The notes under the pieces were generated by a model. That model was given only the letters and a program-made list of their open reading frames with translations, searched no databases and was not told the DNA's origin. Of a DNA stretch of 64,000 nt, positions 23,506 through 37,967 are shown in pieces; within the stretch, counting starts at the first letter, position 1, and each line of letters opens with the position of its first letter. Both the position numbers and the translations under genes were made by a program. The stretch is from Rotaria sordida (Eukaryota > Rotifera > Eurotatoria > Philodinida > Philodinidae): the NCBI GenBank assembly GCA_905250125.1, contig CAJNOL010000619.1:1-64000 (forward strand), written 5' to 3'.

Positions 23506-24761
23506 GCCTGTATATCCAACATGACCTCAAATGACAGATGTGAGTTGGGGTAATTCTCTGATAAGAATAATAAAGTGGCACTCCATAGCGTTCAGCAGAC
23601 ATATACTCCTCTTTATAATTTCTTCGAGAAATGTTGATAAAAAAAACATATCAAGCTTTTTCTGAGAGAAATTTAAAATACGATTAAATGTCTATTTAGT
23701 ACGCCCGAATCTGTCTGGCATGTCACACTTGAGTTCCATTACTCAAGAATTTTAAAAAATTTCTTGCGTAACTAACTTTTTATATTAGTGGCGCATAGTA
23801 TCCATCGAAGAGTCACGATTCATACTCGTCTCTATGTACACGGTAAAACTTATCCTTATTTTATGTTTTGACACTATCGAAAAGTATGTACAGATTCGAA
23901 CATATATTTAAAAAACCTGTCACGAGGATGTAAATCTAAAGGGATCAGAAGAGTTTGAACATTTTTTTTTGTCGTTTCAAATCGAAACGATAAATTAGAT
24001 GGACCTTCAGCAGAATAACACAGTACTGAGCATTAAATTCTAACGAGAATGCATGAATTATTATTAGAAATAAAGCTCTTTATTAGGATTAATGCAGTAA
24101 ACTTTGGCTTGGTCTAAAAATTTCTTAGACCAAAATTCCGATTTCTTGTCTTAGTGATTACACAAAGATAAAGATCAAAGTCGTGAAAAGCAATGTAATC
24201 TTTTAATCATTGAATAGAAGCAATAATTTTAGTTTTTGATAATCATTCGCTCCTATTTTTATTAAAGTTAGAGAATTATTCCCACCTTTATGTAATTCAT
24301 TTGCAAAGTATAGATAACAATCATCATCAAAATAATTGAATCTACAATAAATTTCGCATTGAATCTTTTTTTTTTGTTTTTACAATATATGAAATTAAAA
24401 CGATATCGTTTCATTTAAAATATTCTTGATTTTGAATTTTTTTTTTCTTAATTATACTTATACATATTTATAAATAGAACCGCCACATTTGATAAAACTT
24501 CACAAAGCAGATGTACAACATAAAAACTAAAACAACAATAATTATAAATAAATGATATACATTTCACAATACAATAAGACACATTGACTTTAAAAAAAAA
24601 ACAGAAAAGAAAACAAACTGATTTGGCATTTTTTTGTGGATTTGATGATTGATTTATGGCAGTTATGGTGGGTAAAAGAACAAAAATAAAAATAAAAATA
24701 AAACAACTAGCCAATTTTATACAAATCGAAATGAATAAAAACACAAATCACCGTTGAAAGT
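23506..24761. other. Intergenic and ERK 3' flank
   Basis: No gene recognised. The right ~400 bp, T-rich on the + strand, is the likely 3'UTR of the minus-strand kinase gene that stops at 24762. Confidence 0.4.
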
Positions 24762-26866
<2,105 letters not shown>

Positions 26867-29420
26867 CTGTGTTGAAGTGTTAGATAATATTCTATTAATA
26901 ATATGAGTTATTTAACATGCGAAGTATTGAAATAGAAAAGTATTAAAATACAATTGATAATTAAAGAATGTCGATTGATGATAATACAGTATGTACGTTT
27001 TTTGATAATGACCCTGAAATTATAAACAAAGAAAAATAAACATGTCTTTGTTTTCATGAAACAGCAAGGTGCAATACAGAACTAGAAAAAAATGGGGAAA
27101 AAAAAAAGAAAGACGTCAATGCCTCGATGTACTGTTACACGTGCTGATGAAACACTAGCATAATAAAGAAAAAATAAGATACACAGGGGAATGGTGGCTT
27201 TTTGTTAGATCAAAAATCGGACTTTTTTTTCTATTTAACATCTTATTCTACAAATGATCAGTTGACGAGTGATTGTATCTATTTTTCTTATTCATTCAAT
27301 GGAAGATGAATAATAGATTTCTTCTTTTTTTTTTTTCTCTATTGATCATCCGTAGGAATAGCATGTTGAACTCTTCGTCTCTTTTGTCTTTGAATACATT
27401 GAGAATGACAATGATGTTCTACACATATTGACAACAACCAAATAAACGAAACTATATTCTTATCTAATGTGTTGTACGGTAGTACTAATGTTAACTTTAA
27501 CGTGAATATATTTATTCGTGTAGATCGATGATAAAAAAAAAAAGAAAAGAAAAATACATACAATAAACTTTAATAAAATTAGAAATCTACATTGAATAGA
27601 TACAGACATAGTCAGCGTTATGATTTATACTAAAAAACTATAACACTGTGTCAATATTTAATGTTTTTCGTTTTCTCTCAGTATCAATTACATCTTGTTT
27701 ATATGTCAATGAATGCATACATCTTACAGCAGTTGTCTAGGACAAAAAAAAAACAGAAAAAAAATACAATCATCTTGTGCAATACATTGTCTATCAATAT
27801 CAAGGGTTTTGTAAATGTACGGAGTATGTCGAAACAAAAAAAAAAAAAAAAGAAAATGCATCGTTATTGACATATCGTCTCATTAATCTTATACTTTTTC
27901 CGATGGAATAGACATCGAATGTGTCTGTCATTATGATAAAGAATGACGATGATTAACTTTTTTTTAAATAAATAAATCTAAACTTACAAGCTTCTCTTTT
28001 TTTTTTATTATTGGAAATAAGATTCCTAAGTTTTTATTATAAAGAATTAAATGAAAAGAAATCTTTTGTCTATATTTGATGATTAATCTTGTGTAGATAT
28101 GACAAATTCGAATAGAATTTAATCGTTCTTCTTTTTTATTATAACGGTCGGTCGTCTCCTTTTTTTTCTTTTCTTCGTTTTACACATTATTTTATTGCCC
28201 TTGGTATTTTGCCTTCAACTAATGTCACTAGTGATGGCCCTGAGAGGTTTATATCCGCCACCCATTTTCATTATTTTTTTCTCTTTTTTTTTGAGGTTCT
28301 CCCAGCTGATACGCATAATAAATCATGAAGAAAGACATATTGTACGTACCTATAAAAAGTGAATTAATGAATAATGATGGATCGAATAAAAATATTTATT
28401 TGCTTTTTTCAATATTTCAAATTTCTCTATTAATAAACCATCTAAAAATAGATAAAACATATATTAGGCAATATACAGACGGTACGTTATTTACAGAAAC
28501 AATATCAACTCCAGAATATCTTTCTTTCGAATTAGAGTGATGCTTTGTGTCTTATTTTTGCTCGTTTTTTTTTTATGTCACATATACATAAATACAAAAG
28601 AAAAAAAGAGTACCAATTAACAGAGTCGTTTTCTCGTCTTCTTCTTCTCTCTATCTTTCGGTCGGACGCTTGCTCCTTCCTTCCTATTCCGTTTTTTTTT
28701 CAACGAGTAGTATTTATTTGTTAGCACAAACTGCGTTTTTTCCCTTGTGTTAGAACTTGTCAATCTACACAACATACCGTAGAAAAAAACAGCAAGAAAG
28801 AGATAGTAGGATTATGTCAATGTGTGCGAACGAACACAACTGCTACTCACAGCTGCGCATATCAAGAGACAAAAAAAAGCAATGATGAATCAGGCATTTA
28901 TGTTGTTGTTGTTTTTTTCAAGGTGAACATTCTCAATCAAATCATAGAATACATTAAGACAACAGATCATTACATATTCAAGAGGATGTTTATATGAAAC
29001 CATAAACAAAAAAAAAATGAATATCTGACACTGTTTATGGATAACGGAATAAAAAGAACGAAAGAGAAAAGTACACACAAAGACATTTTGCAAATCGTAG
29101 TCACATCTACTCATTAATATGTGAATGAAACGATATAGTAACATTAGAATTAAGTGAAGCAATAACAGAAATACATTGAATAATAACGATATTGTCATGC
29201 AAGATCATTTTTACTTCATTAGTTATTCATTCATTCATTCAAACTCGTATTGATAATACATTTAGAAATAAAACATTATTTTATACACAAATACTAAATA
29301 TTTATATGTATTATTATGGACGGAACAAAGAGCAAAAGGTTTTCAACCTGAGATGATAAACACACAAGCACACATGGACGAAAGATCATATAAAAAGAAA
29401 AGAAAAAAGCTAGATTAAGA
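26867..29420. other. Intergenic between ERK and SAS-6
   Basis: Likely holds the ERK promoter and 5'UTR (left part, minus strand) and the SAS-6 3'UTR (right end). There are many homopolymer and CT/GA-rich tracts (for example 28630-28700). Open frames up to about 100 codons are compositionally random. Confidence 0.4.
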
Positions 29421-32400
29421 TTACATTTGTTTTTCTGACGAATAAGCTGAAGCAAGAGGAGTTGTATTTACGGATTGTTGACGAACAGATCGATTTTGTT
29501 GAGTTGACAATGGTTTATTTATTACTGCAGTTGTTGTTGTTGTATTAGCACGTGATGAATTTTGGACATTACCAGCTGACATAGAAGATCGAAGTGGTAG
29601 ATTACCAGTTGTCATTGTTGTACCACTTGTTGAACTAAATTGAAAATATTTTGGATCAATTTTTGAACTAACCGGTGGATTCATTGAACTAAATTAAAAT
29701 AAATATTATTTTATAATGAATTTCATTTCAAAAAAAAAAAAAAAACTAACATACTTTTGTTCAATATTATCTTTTAAATCATTATTACTTGCTGAATAAT
29801 GTTTTACAGCAGCTGATGTTGAAGTATTTAATGTTGATGATGAGACTGGCATTTGAGTACTACTCATCATATGTTGATTATGACCCGTCGTTGAACTATT
29901 CCATGTTGTTCCCTTTAAGAAAGCACGAATCTTTGAATTAAATATATATTTAATCCATTTAATTATATTTAAATGATATAAGTAAACCGATCTGATGTAT
30001 TAAATTTTATACTCATAGACAGAGATCGAATCGAATGTGGATTTTTGATGACTGATATCGATTCCATTTCTTCTCATAGAGCTTTCGATTAAAATGTTTT
30101 CTTTTTTGTTAGGACTTCATATGTGTGTATTCACTGAAGATTTTATCAATTTTGGCTTTTTTGATGATCTTCATTTTTAGAAATATCTCATTTGATCTAT
30201 GTACATAATGTAAAATGAGTAATAGGTCATTGAGAACTACTTCCGTATGATATTATTTCAAAGAAACATGCGTGTTCTCTATTTATAATTATGAATCTTT
30301 TGAGATCATGTTGTGCTTTTTTTTTAAATCAAAGTGTACTATTAGTATGAAGTATAATTAATACCAGAATGAAGTTAATATTGTTAAAAATTAGTTTAAG
30401 AATAGTTTTTTCATTCTTACCTGAGATTTATTCATTGGTTCATAATGTGTTTGTAGACTAGGAAATTGTGAAACATGTCTCATCGAATGTAATTCACCAT
30501 TGGTTTGTGAATTTGTCTAAAAATTTAAAAAGAAATTTTTGTTTTGATGAAAAATAAAATATTTTGAAATAAAATACTAAAAATGATGTTGGACGAAAAT
30601 GATTTGAAGTTGTTGTTGTTGTTGCTGATGATGAATCAAGTGTCATATTACCATTTAATAAACGTGCTTGTTGTGGTTGAATATTTTGTAATTCAGTTAA
30701 TTTATGATTAAGATAATTAATTAAAGCTTCATTTTTTTTTAATAAATCTTTTGCTTCATTGTGTTGTTCAGTTAATTTTTGATATGTATCATTAGATTTT
30801 TCTAATTTATTTGTTAATTCAACATTTTCTTTTTGTAATGTTGCTAATTCACGTTCTTTTTCTTGTAATATACGTTCTTGTTTTGTTGCTATTTGATCTT
30901 TTGTTTTCATCTAAATGAAAATTTTAAATAAAATAGAAAAATACTTGTTTTTTTTTTTTCTATGTTATGAAATTACTTTTTCACGACTTTTGGCTAATTC
31001 TTGTTGATATTTTTGTAAATCACTTTTACATTTTTCTAAATCATTACCAAATCGTACAATTATTTCATTACCTTTAGCTAAATCTCGTTTTAATTCTAAC
31101 ATTTTTTCCATTTTTAATTGAACTGTTTCTTCATATTTTTTCTAAATAAATCAAAATATTTATGATTATATAACACAAAATACAGAACACTTATATATTA
31201 CGTATGAGAAAACCTCATGAAATATCATCTTACGATTTCAATCATTATATGACATAGTGTTCTAATAAAAATTCGGTTTCCATTGAGATTTGACTAAGCT
31301 GTCGAATTTTGATCTGAAATTTTGTGCATATAGAAAATTCAACTAGACTAGCTTCTATAAAAAAGTTCAGAAATTTTGAACGAAATCTCTTCACGATATA
31401 TAAGACTTGTTCCATGGATAGTATGTAAAGCATGTATATTGTGAAAATTTCATATTTTGAAGAGACTTTGTTCAAAACTTCTCAATTTTTTTATGAAAGT
31501 TACCTTAGTTCAGTTGTTCATATACACAAAGTTTCAGATCAAAATTCGACAGCTTAGTCAAATTCAAATCCGTTTAGAATTTTTATTAGAACACAATGTG
31601 GTATTCACAGACAAAAAGAAAATCATTGAAAATCAGAAGGAGCCATCTGAAAAAATTCGTTCGTCAGTATGAATTTCTAATGTTTAAAATATAGAATCAT
31701 AAATGTTTGCAGTATTAAACTTTTGTTTGTAAGAGAAAATGAGTGCATTTTAATATAAAGGATTGGTTTATCTAACAAAAATACCTTTTAACTTCTTAAT
31801 TTTACAAATAACATTTGCGATATCGTTGATTAATAGAAATTAGTTTGTTCCGTTTTAAAGTAACGTAGCAAAATAATAATCGTTTAGAGATGATAAACTA
31901 TGATGAAGAAGTATCTCTGCATTTCAGCATATTCAATTTCCTGATATCTTCCCTACAACTAATACTAGCTGTAGCTCTGGACAGAAGGCCAACCGGTCTG
32001 GCGGAGATTCCTTGAGCGCATCCACACACACTAACTAACCTAAAAGTAGGTGTATATCATCACGTAGTCAGTATGCTATTGGAAAATAATCGTTACCGAC
32101 TTCTCTAAGGTCATTCTATAATAAGAGTTGAACATAGAGCCTTGTGTATACGTGTTGAACAACGTAAGCGGCTCAGCTATGGTGAAACATTTTTCATTAT
32201 GCACAGGAATGTTAAATATAAATAATCGTTCACTTTTTCACATGTAATATAAACGAGCTACATGTCGTTTAAATGTTCCAGTTAACCTAATATTTGATGT
32301 TGTTACATTGTCTATTTCCGCAAGAGAAAAAAAATATTTGAAATACACCAACGGATTCTACTATATTTTCATGAGCATTATATATTATCAAAAATAAATA

Positions 32401-35400
32401 TAGCGGTATTGTACCCAATGTTTTCCATCTGTGCTTCCGATCTTTCATAGGTTAAACTTTACTTTGTATTTTACTGAATAAACTCGAAATTATTCTATTG
32501 CAATTCAACTCTTTTCTGATTATCTACATATAAATCATGTACTCAGATAGAAAATTAAATTTGACGTAATAAAACAAATGTGAAAAAAAAATATATACTT
32601 TTGATTCTTGTTCAATAGCAATACGATCATTTGTTTGTTGAATAACTTCGTGTTTACTTTTAACTTCTTGTTCAACAAGTGCAATTTTAGTTCGTAAATG
32701 ATTAACAGTTTTTTCATATTGATGTATATCATTTTCAAGTGTTGTATTTGTTTTTCTATATTTATTTATTTCATCTTTAGCTTGTTGATATTCTTCAGTT
32801 AATGTTTGTAATTTTGAACTAAGTTCATTGATTGTTATTTCATTACGATATTTTAAACTAGTTAATTCCTAAAACCACAAGAAAGTGTTTTTTTTTTATT
32901 GTTTGATTTTTATTTATTAAAAATAAAATAAATAACAAACTTTTGTTGTTTCTTCAAGTTCAGATAAACGTTTTTGCATATCACGAACATTTCGTAAATG
33001 TGTTTGTTCAAGTTCACGACGATCATTTTCCACTTTTTCTTGTATACTTGTTCGTTCCTTTAACACAGAAAAACAAAATCTATATTTAAATATTTCTATA
33101 TGTTAAAATAATCGAATAACTAAACAATTTCTGTTGAGATTAGAATGATCTATTATAAGACATATTCTGTAATCTAATCACATGACAAAAGTTTAAGCAA
33201 TGATATGATTTAATATTCAGCAGTTAGGAAGAAGGCAGTGCATCTCAATGATATACAGGTAATCTTACTTAGCCAAAATGAGATTTAGATGAATGGTTAG
33301 AAGTAAAAAATAATTTGGTGGTATTATAATAGCTAAACATGTTTTAGAAGAAGTTACTTAACTCAAAAGAAAGATTGTGCAAAATTCATAAGTATCAAAA
33401 AAAAAAGGATAAATGAATTGTAATGAGAGAAAAATGTATAACTAATGATTAATCAAATAGAATCATCTATGAAGGAATATTGATAACATTTTTGGAACTG
33501 ATATATCGTGAAGTATTTCATTTCATATGATATTTTCTTATAAAATTCGGATTATGACTAAAGATTAAAATCAAGAATGATTTTATTGTGTCCAACTATG
33601 AAAAACTGTGGTCAGACAAGATTCTAACTTTCAAATGCAAAGCTTTTTGAGTTAGTGGCGATCTAGTTGGATAAGAGAAACAAAGATCAAATCATCAATC
33701 GTCTTGTAAGGAAAATTCTGGAAGTGATAAATCGCTTGTGAGTCGAGACTATATGCATTCTGTAGATACAATTGAGCTATGAGTATCTTGAACAGAGTGC
33801 ATGCCTTTAGCTTATTCATACAGAGATACTACACTTTTATGGTATTTTCTAAATGAATGTCGTGGTGGTAGAAAAATTGATTTTCGAATTTCGACTTGAA
33901 ACTTTAACGAGCATAGTTTATTGTAAAAATTTCATATCTTTTGATTTGCTTCTATCTTGAATTAAGAATATAAAATCTACCAGTTTATATGAGTAATGTT
34001 GAAGACACGCTATTACCATAATTGTATCTTAGGATAGAAACAACGAACAAAATCTGAAACTATTCTTGTCAAAGAAAAACTTTCAGTTAAATTTTAAGTG
34101 TATAGATATATAGAATAGAGATTCGCGAGTCTTAGTATCACGTCGCCACCGAAGGCGAAGTGATGCCGCGAACCATCACGAAATTCGAATAGTTTATACG
34201 ATATTCTATTCAATACCATGGAAATGGAATCATGACTGCAGTGTATATCCAGGATAAAGGATCTGGAGCATACTTGGAATCGAACCAGCTAGTCCGATCT
34301 GATTAGAAAAACCTCCACCAATTTCAAGTATAATCTAGAGTCTGTATACACTCGCAAAAGTCGTGTTACATCATATATGACCATATTTTCACAATTCATA
34401 TTGCTCTTTGACTGGATACAAAAACAATCGATTCATATATGGAGAAATATGAAAGTGAAACTGAGACTATATAACATCTCTATGTATGACGACAAAAACC
34501 AAGCATGTTTTTTTTTGTGCTTCCATAAATGATCGCATTTCTTTGTTTATAACAAACAAATATTCTATTGTAATACTGAGTCATGTAAATCATTCTATAC
34601 GTTCCTTACTTTCTATGCTAAAATCTTCAAAAAAAAAAAAAAATCTTTATAAATTTATTAACATACTTGTAAAGCTTTTTCCTTTTCTTCTGCTAATTCT
34701 TGCATATGTCTTCCAACAATTTGATTATTATTTGAATCCCATTCACGTGTAAGTTTTTCAAAATTTGTATTTTTTTCTTTTAATTCCTAAAAAACAAAAT
34801 TAAAAAAGCTTTCAATATCAATTATAAATTTAATTCAAGTTGAATATACCAATTGTGTTAATTCAAGTTCTCGTTTTAATTTTTCATAATCATTATTTAA
34901 TTGATTATAATCCATCTTTGAAAGTAAAAGAAAAAAAACAAACAAACAAACAAAAGATTTATTAAAATAAATATAAAAATTTTCATAAGATTTACTGTTT
35001 TTGATTGTAAACGTCTAGCAAGATAATTCTTTATTTCATAATCATTAGCTGATGTTACTAATAGAGATAAATGTGTAAGATGTTTAAATGAACTTATTTC
35101 AACAACACGTAAATGTGTTTGATGATTTGTTAATTGTTGTTCATCAGTAACAAGTTGTAATTGAAAACGAGAACCACTTAATAAAGAAACAAAAAAAATT
35201 ATCTTTTTAATTATTTTTGTTCGTTTTTATTACTTAGCAGGTGTCGTATCATTATGTTGATCACGTATACATAACTTTAAATAATCAATAACATGTTGAG
35301 GGAATGCATTAAAATCAACTAATACACCTTGTTCTCGTTTTAAACTAAATATTAATAATAATAATAATAAACAATAAATTAATGTTTTTTTTATTTTCTT

Positions 35401-35748
35401 TTACTTTTTAAAATCATCAACATTTAAATGAAGTTCATAAAGAAAAAATGGATCATCTTCATCAGTTAATTTAAGAACGAATTCCTAAATAAATTATTAA
35501 ATTAAAAATCTTTGATTTTGAAAAAATTTACTGTTTGTAATGAACTTGCTGTTTGAAATTCAACTGTTACATAAACATTTCGACATCTAAATAAATTATT
35601 ATTTTTGTTTTTTTCTTGTTTGTTTGTCTTAGATTAATAAATCAATTTTATATTACTTTTCATCTGTTTTAATATTTGTTATTATTCTTAAATAAATATT
35701 TTTACTAAATAAAGCTGGTTGATTTGATGAAGAAACAATTGTGTCCAT
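29421..35748 (-). CDS. SASS6: Spindle assembly abnormal protein 6 (centriole cartwheel)
   Basis: Fourteen exons: 35748-35657, 35586-35532, 35484-35405, 35344-35234, 35176-34996, 34915-34850, 34786-34667, 33057-32941, 32868-32599, 31141-30977, 30910-30578, 30516-30421, 29912-29755, 29688-29421; 703 aa, phases all close. The N-terminal head has KLTDEDDPFFLYEL and FKHLTHLSL, hallmark SAS-6 sequence covering the PISA motif. From about residue 170 to 515 it is a long coiled coil rich in K, E, Q and L, ending KKNEALINYLNHKL, as in SAS-6. The tail (~520-703) is Ser/Thr/Asn-rich and disordered. SAS-6 dimers assemble the nine-fold cartwheel that templates centrioles. Exons before each coiled-coil segment are mostly in phase 0. 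Introns 7 (1.6 kb) and 9 (1.45 kb) are enlarged by foldback elements; the others are mostly under 150 bp, with 11-13 between. Confidence 0.93.
31255..31598. repeat. Foldback element in SAS-6 intron 9
   Basis: TGTGTTCTAATAAAAATTC at 31255 reappears inverted as GAATTTTTATTAGAACACA at about 31578-31596. GACTAAGCTGTCGAATTTTG near 31293 pairs with CAAAATTCGACAGCTTAGTC near 31540. The centre is near 31425, with arms of about 165 bp. Arm similarity is high at the ends and lower near the loop. Non-coding. Confidence 0.88.
33690..34090. repeat. Foldback element, family A copy 3 (truncated)
   Basis: Aligns with the left arm and centre of the 23.2 kb copy: CTTTTATGGTATTTTC, then AATGAATGTCGTGG near 33850, ATTTCGACTTGAAACTTTA near 33890, CTTTTGATTTGCTTCTAT near 33940, and ACGCTATTACCATAATTGTA near 34012. 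The right arm is missing or unrecognisable beyond ~34090. Lies in SAS-6 intron 7. Confidence 0.75.
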
Positions 35749-36529
35749 TACCACAAAATAAAAAAATAATGAAAGAATACGACAAGAAAAATTTTCAAAA
35801 TATATTTCTATTTGATGAATTATATTAACCAATAAAATCCTAAGCGACACTTAACAACCAGTGACATCGTTTTGAAACAAAAGAAATATTTTTTTATATT
35901 CACGATTGCGTTGTCGTGATCTTGAACATCAAGTGTCAATATTCCCAAGAGAGATGCATAGAATATATTACATCATTCATTATTTCTTATCAAAACAATA
36001 GAAAAATCTACGCTATTGATAGTTGTCATCGTTATTTTTTAAGATAAGAATATCTATGATTTTCAATTGAAGTTCGATGAATCAAAGAAAGAACAAATAT
36101 CATAAATGATCTTAGATATATTCAATAAACTCTCACTTTTCAATTATAGACATATATATATATATGCATACAACGGATATTATTATGAGTCAGAACTCTT
36201 TGAAAGTTTACAATAGTAAACTTTTTCAATTCTTCTTTGTTCATTACAATTTGTACTGGTCAAGGTTATATTAATACATAATATGAAAAAAAAGAATAAA
36301 ATCTCAAATTCGGTTATATTAGTCTAAAACGAAAGCGGGTACAAGTGATTAATAGAGTAGTTGAATCCAGTGTTTTTAAACATAAGTGTGACTAGCCGTT
36401 GTTAGTTTTGATTCCGCTGGTACTGGGACTATCTCGCTCGTATCTATTTAGAACATATGAGTCGTGACAATATAACATCCACTCAATGCACGTTTTACAC
36501 GATCATAAAAAATATCACTCAATGAAAAA
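35749..36529. other. SAS-6 upstream flank
   Basis: Divergent intergenic region upstream of SAS-6. Nothing recognisable apart from a short TA run near 36152. Confidence 0.4.
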
Positions 36530-36860
36530 GTGTTGGTCCTAGTCCCGGTCTCGGACACCGGTGGAAAAAAAATTTCATTTTGATCTCTGGTCAAAACACG
36601 ATTTAGCCTCGATCCCAGTAAATAACAATTTGGTCTGAGCCTTCGGTCAAAAAGAAATGGACTCAGATCTTTTTCAAAAAAAAAACTCGATCTCTATCTC
36701 CGGTAAAAAAAAAGTTTGGGCTAGATGCCCGATCAAAAATATCTTGACGCCAGTCTCTAGTTCAAAAAAAATTTCGGTTCGGTTCCTGTTTAAAAAACAA
36801 TTTGGTTTCAGTGCCGAGACATATCCTGTGTTTTATCCAAGTCTTTCTCCTTCGGGAAAA
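36530..36860. repeat. Degenerate minisatellite
   Basis: About seven or eight imperfect units of roughly 40 bp, each combining a TCGGTCTC/TCGATCCC-like GC-richer core with GGTCAAAAA and an AATTTGGT-like tail (for example near 36540, 36590, 36640, 36700, 36755 and 36800). The units differ a lot, so it is old. Non-coding: the frame of about 74 codons through it just reads the repeat. Confidence 0.65.
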
Positions 36861-36935
36861 CAATTTCGAACGCTAAAGTAGCGAATACATACTTTCTGTA
36901 GGGTGATTCCATCATGTTTGACCCAATAACTACTA

Positions 36936-37404
36936 ACAATGGAACGGTTTGTATTGTTTATCAAAATGATTGGATATATTCGGGTCAAATTAAAGCTTTC
37001 ACTGTCAAACTAACAAATTTAAAATATTACGTGCCCATAGCGTACTTAGAGCAAGTTACTTAAATTTCAAGGTATATGAAATTTAGGTATAAAAATGAAT
37101 TAGAGAAGATTTTCTCCACTATTGTAAGGACAAAACATAGTGTTGTTCGGGCCATATGAAAGAAGGTACCTACAAACCCCATGATTGGCCCGAACAACAC
37201 TATGTTTTGTCCTTACAATAGTGGAGAAAATCTTCTCTAATTCATTTTTATACCTAAATTTCATATACCTTGAAATTTAAGTAACTTGCTCTAAGTACGC
37301 TATGGGCACGTAATATTTTAAATTTGTTAGTTTGACAGTGAGAGCTTTAATTTGACCCGAATATGTCCAATCATTTTGATAAACAATACAAACCGTTCCA
37401 TTGT
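36936..37404. mobile_element. Near-perfect inverted repeat (young foldback element)
   Basis: Arms 36936-37154 and 37186-37404 (219 bp each) are reverse complements with only two mismatches that I could find (36993/37347 region and 37006-37008 region, T/C differences). They are separated by a 31 bp spacer. Termini are ACAATGGAACGG and CCGTTCCATTGT. No target-site duplication is obvious, and no protein is encoded. Structure fits a recently arisen hairpin MITE or a recent inverted duplication. Confidence 0.92.
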
Positions 37405-37967
37405 AAGTTCATGAGAGTAAGGTTCATCTATAGGAAAGCATCATCATTCCGGTTTAGATTTTCATATTCATACATATCGATTGTTAATAGTTTTCATCAA
37501 TAATTATTAAAAGAAAAATTATTTTTCATAACATTACAGCTTTTCGTTAGTCTTACATATAACCAAAGAGACTAACTTTGCTCAAACTTTAAATGGGGCA
37601 TGTTTAGGATATTTAAACATGCTAGAAGTAGCTAAAACTAGAGACAACTATTTTTCTTTCAAAGAATTTAATGTTTAATATACATGTGAAGTTTTTCTAC
37701 GTCCGATATAAATGTTTTGGTTAGTTTAGATTTCAAAAAAACTATTTAATCTTTTCAATAAGAACACTTCTGACTTTGTTTTCTTTTATTTTTAACATTG
37801 ATTAAAATATTTTTTGACTTATCAATAGACTACACAGGAAAATAAAGTCATAACGAAATGGTTTTGGTGTTGAAATAAATAAAAAAAACACTCAAAGGAT
37901 CTCAAAAACAAGCATTGTTCTTAATATTGCGCGCATAAATTTTATTTATATATATATATTTTTTGCG
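37405..37967. other. Intergenic, upstream of helical protein gene
   Basis: AT-rich, no gene. The last 30 bp before the ATG at 37968 contain a TATATATATATATTTTTT run that may serve as core promoter or 5'UTR. Confidence 0.35.

Noticed and set aside
34245..34300. tRNA-like B-box (GGTTCGATTCC on the minus strand)
   Set aside because: The flanking bases do not form a T-stem, and no A-box, anticodon arm or acceptor stem can be drawn. At most a decayed tRNA-derived SINE trace.
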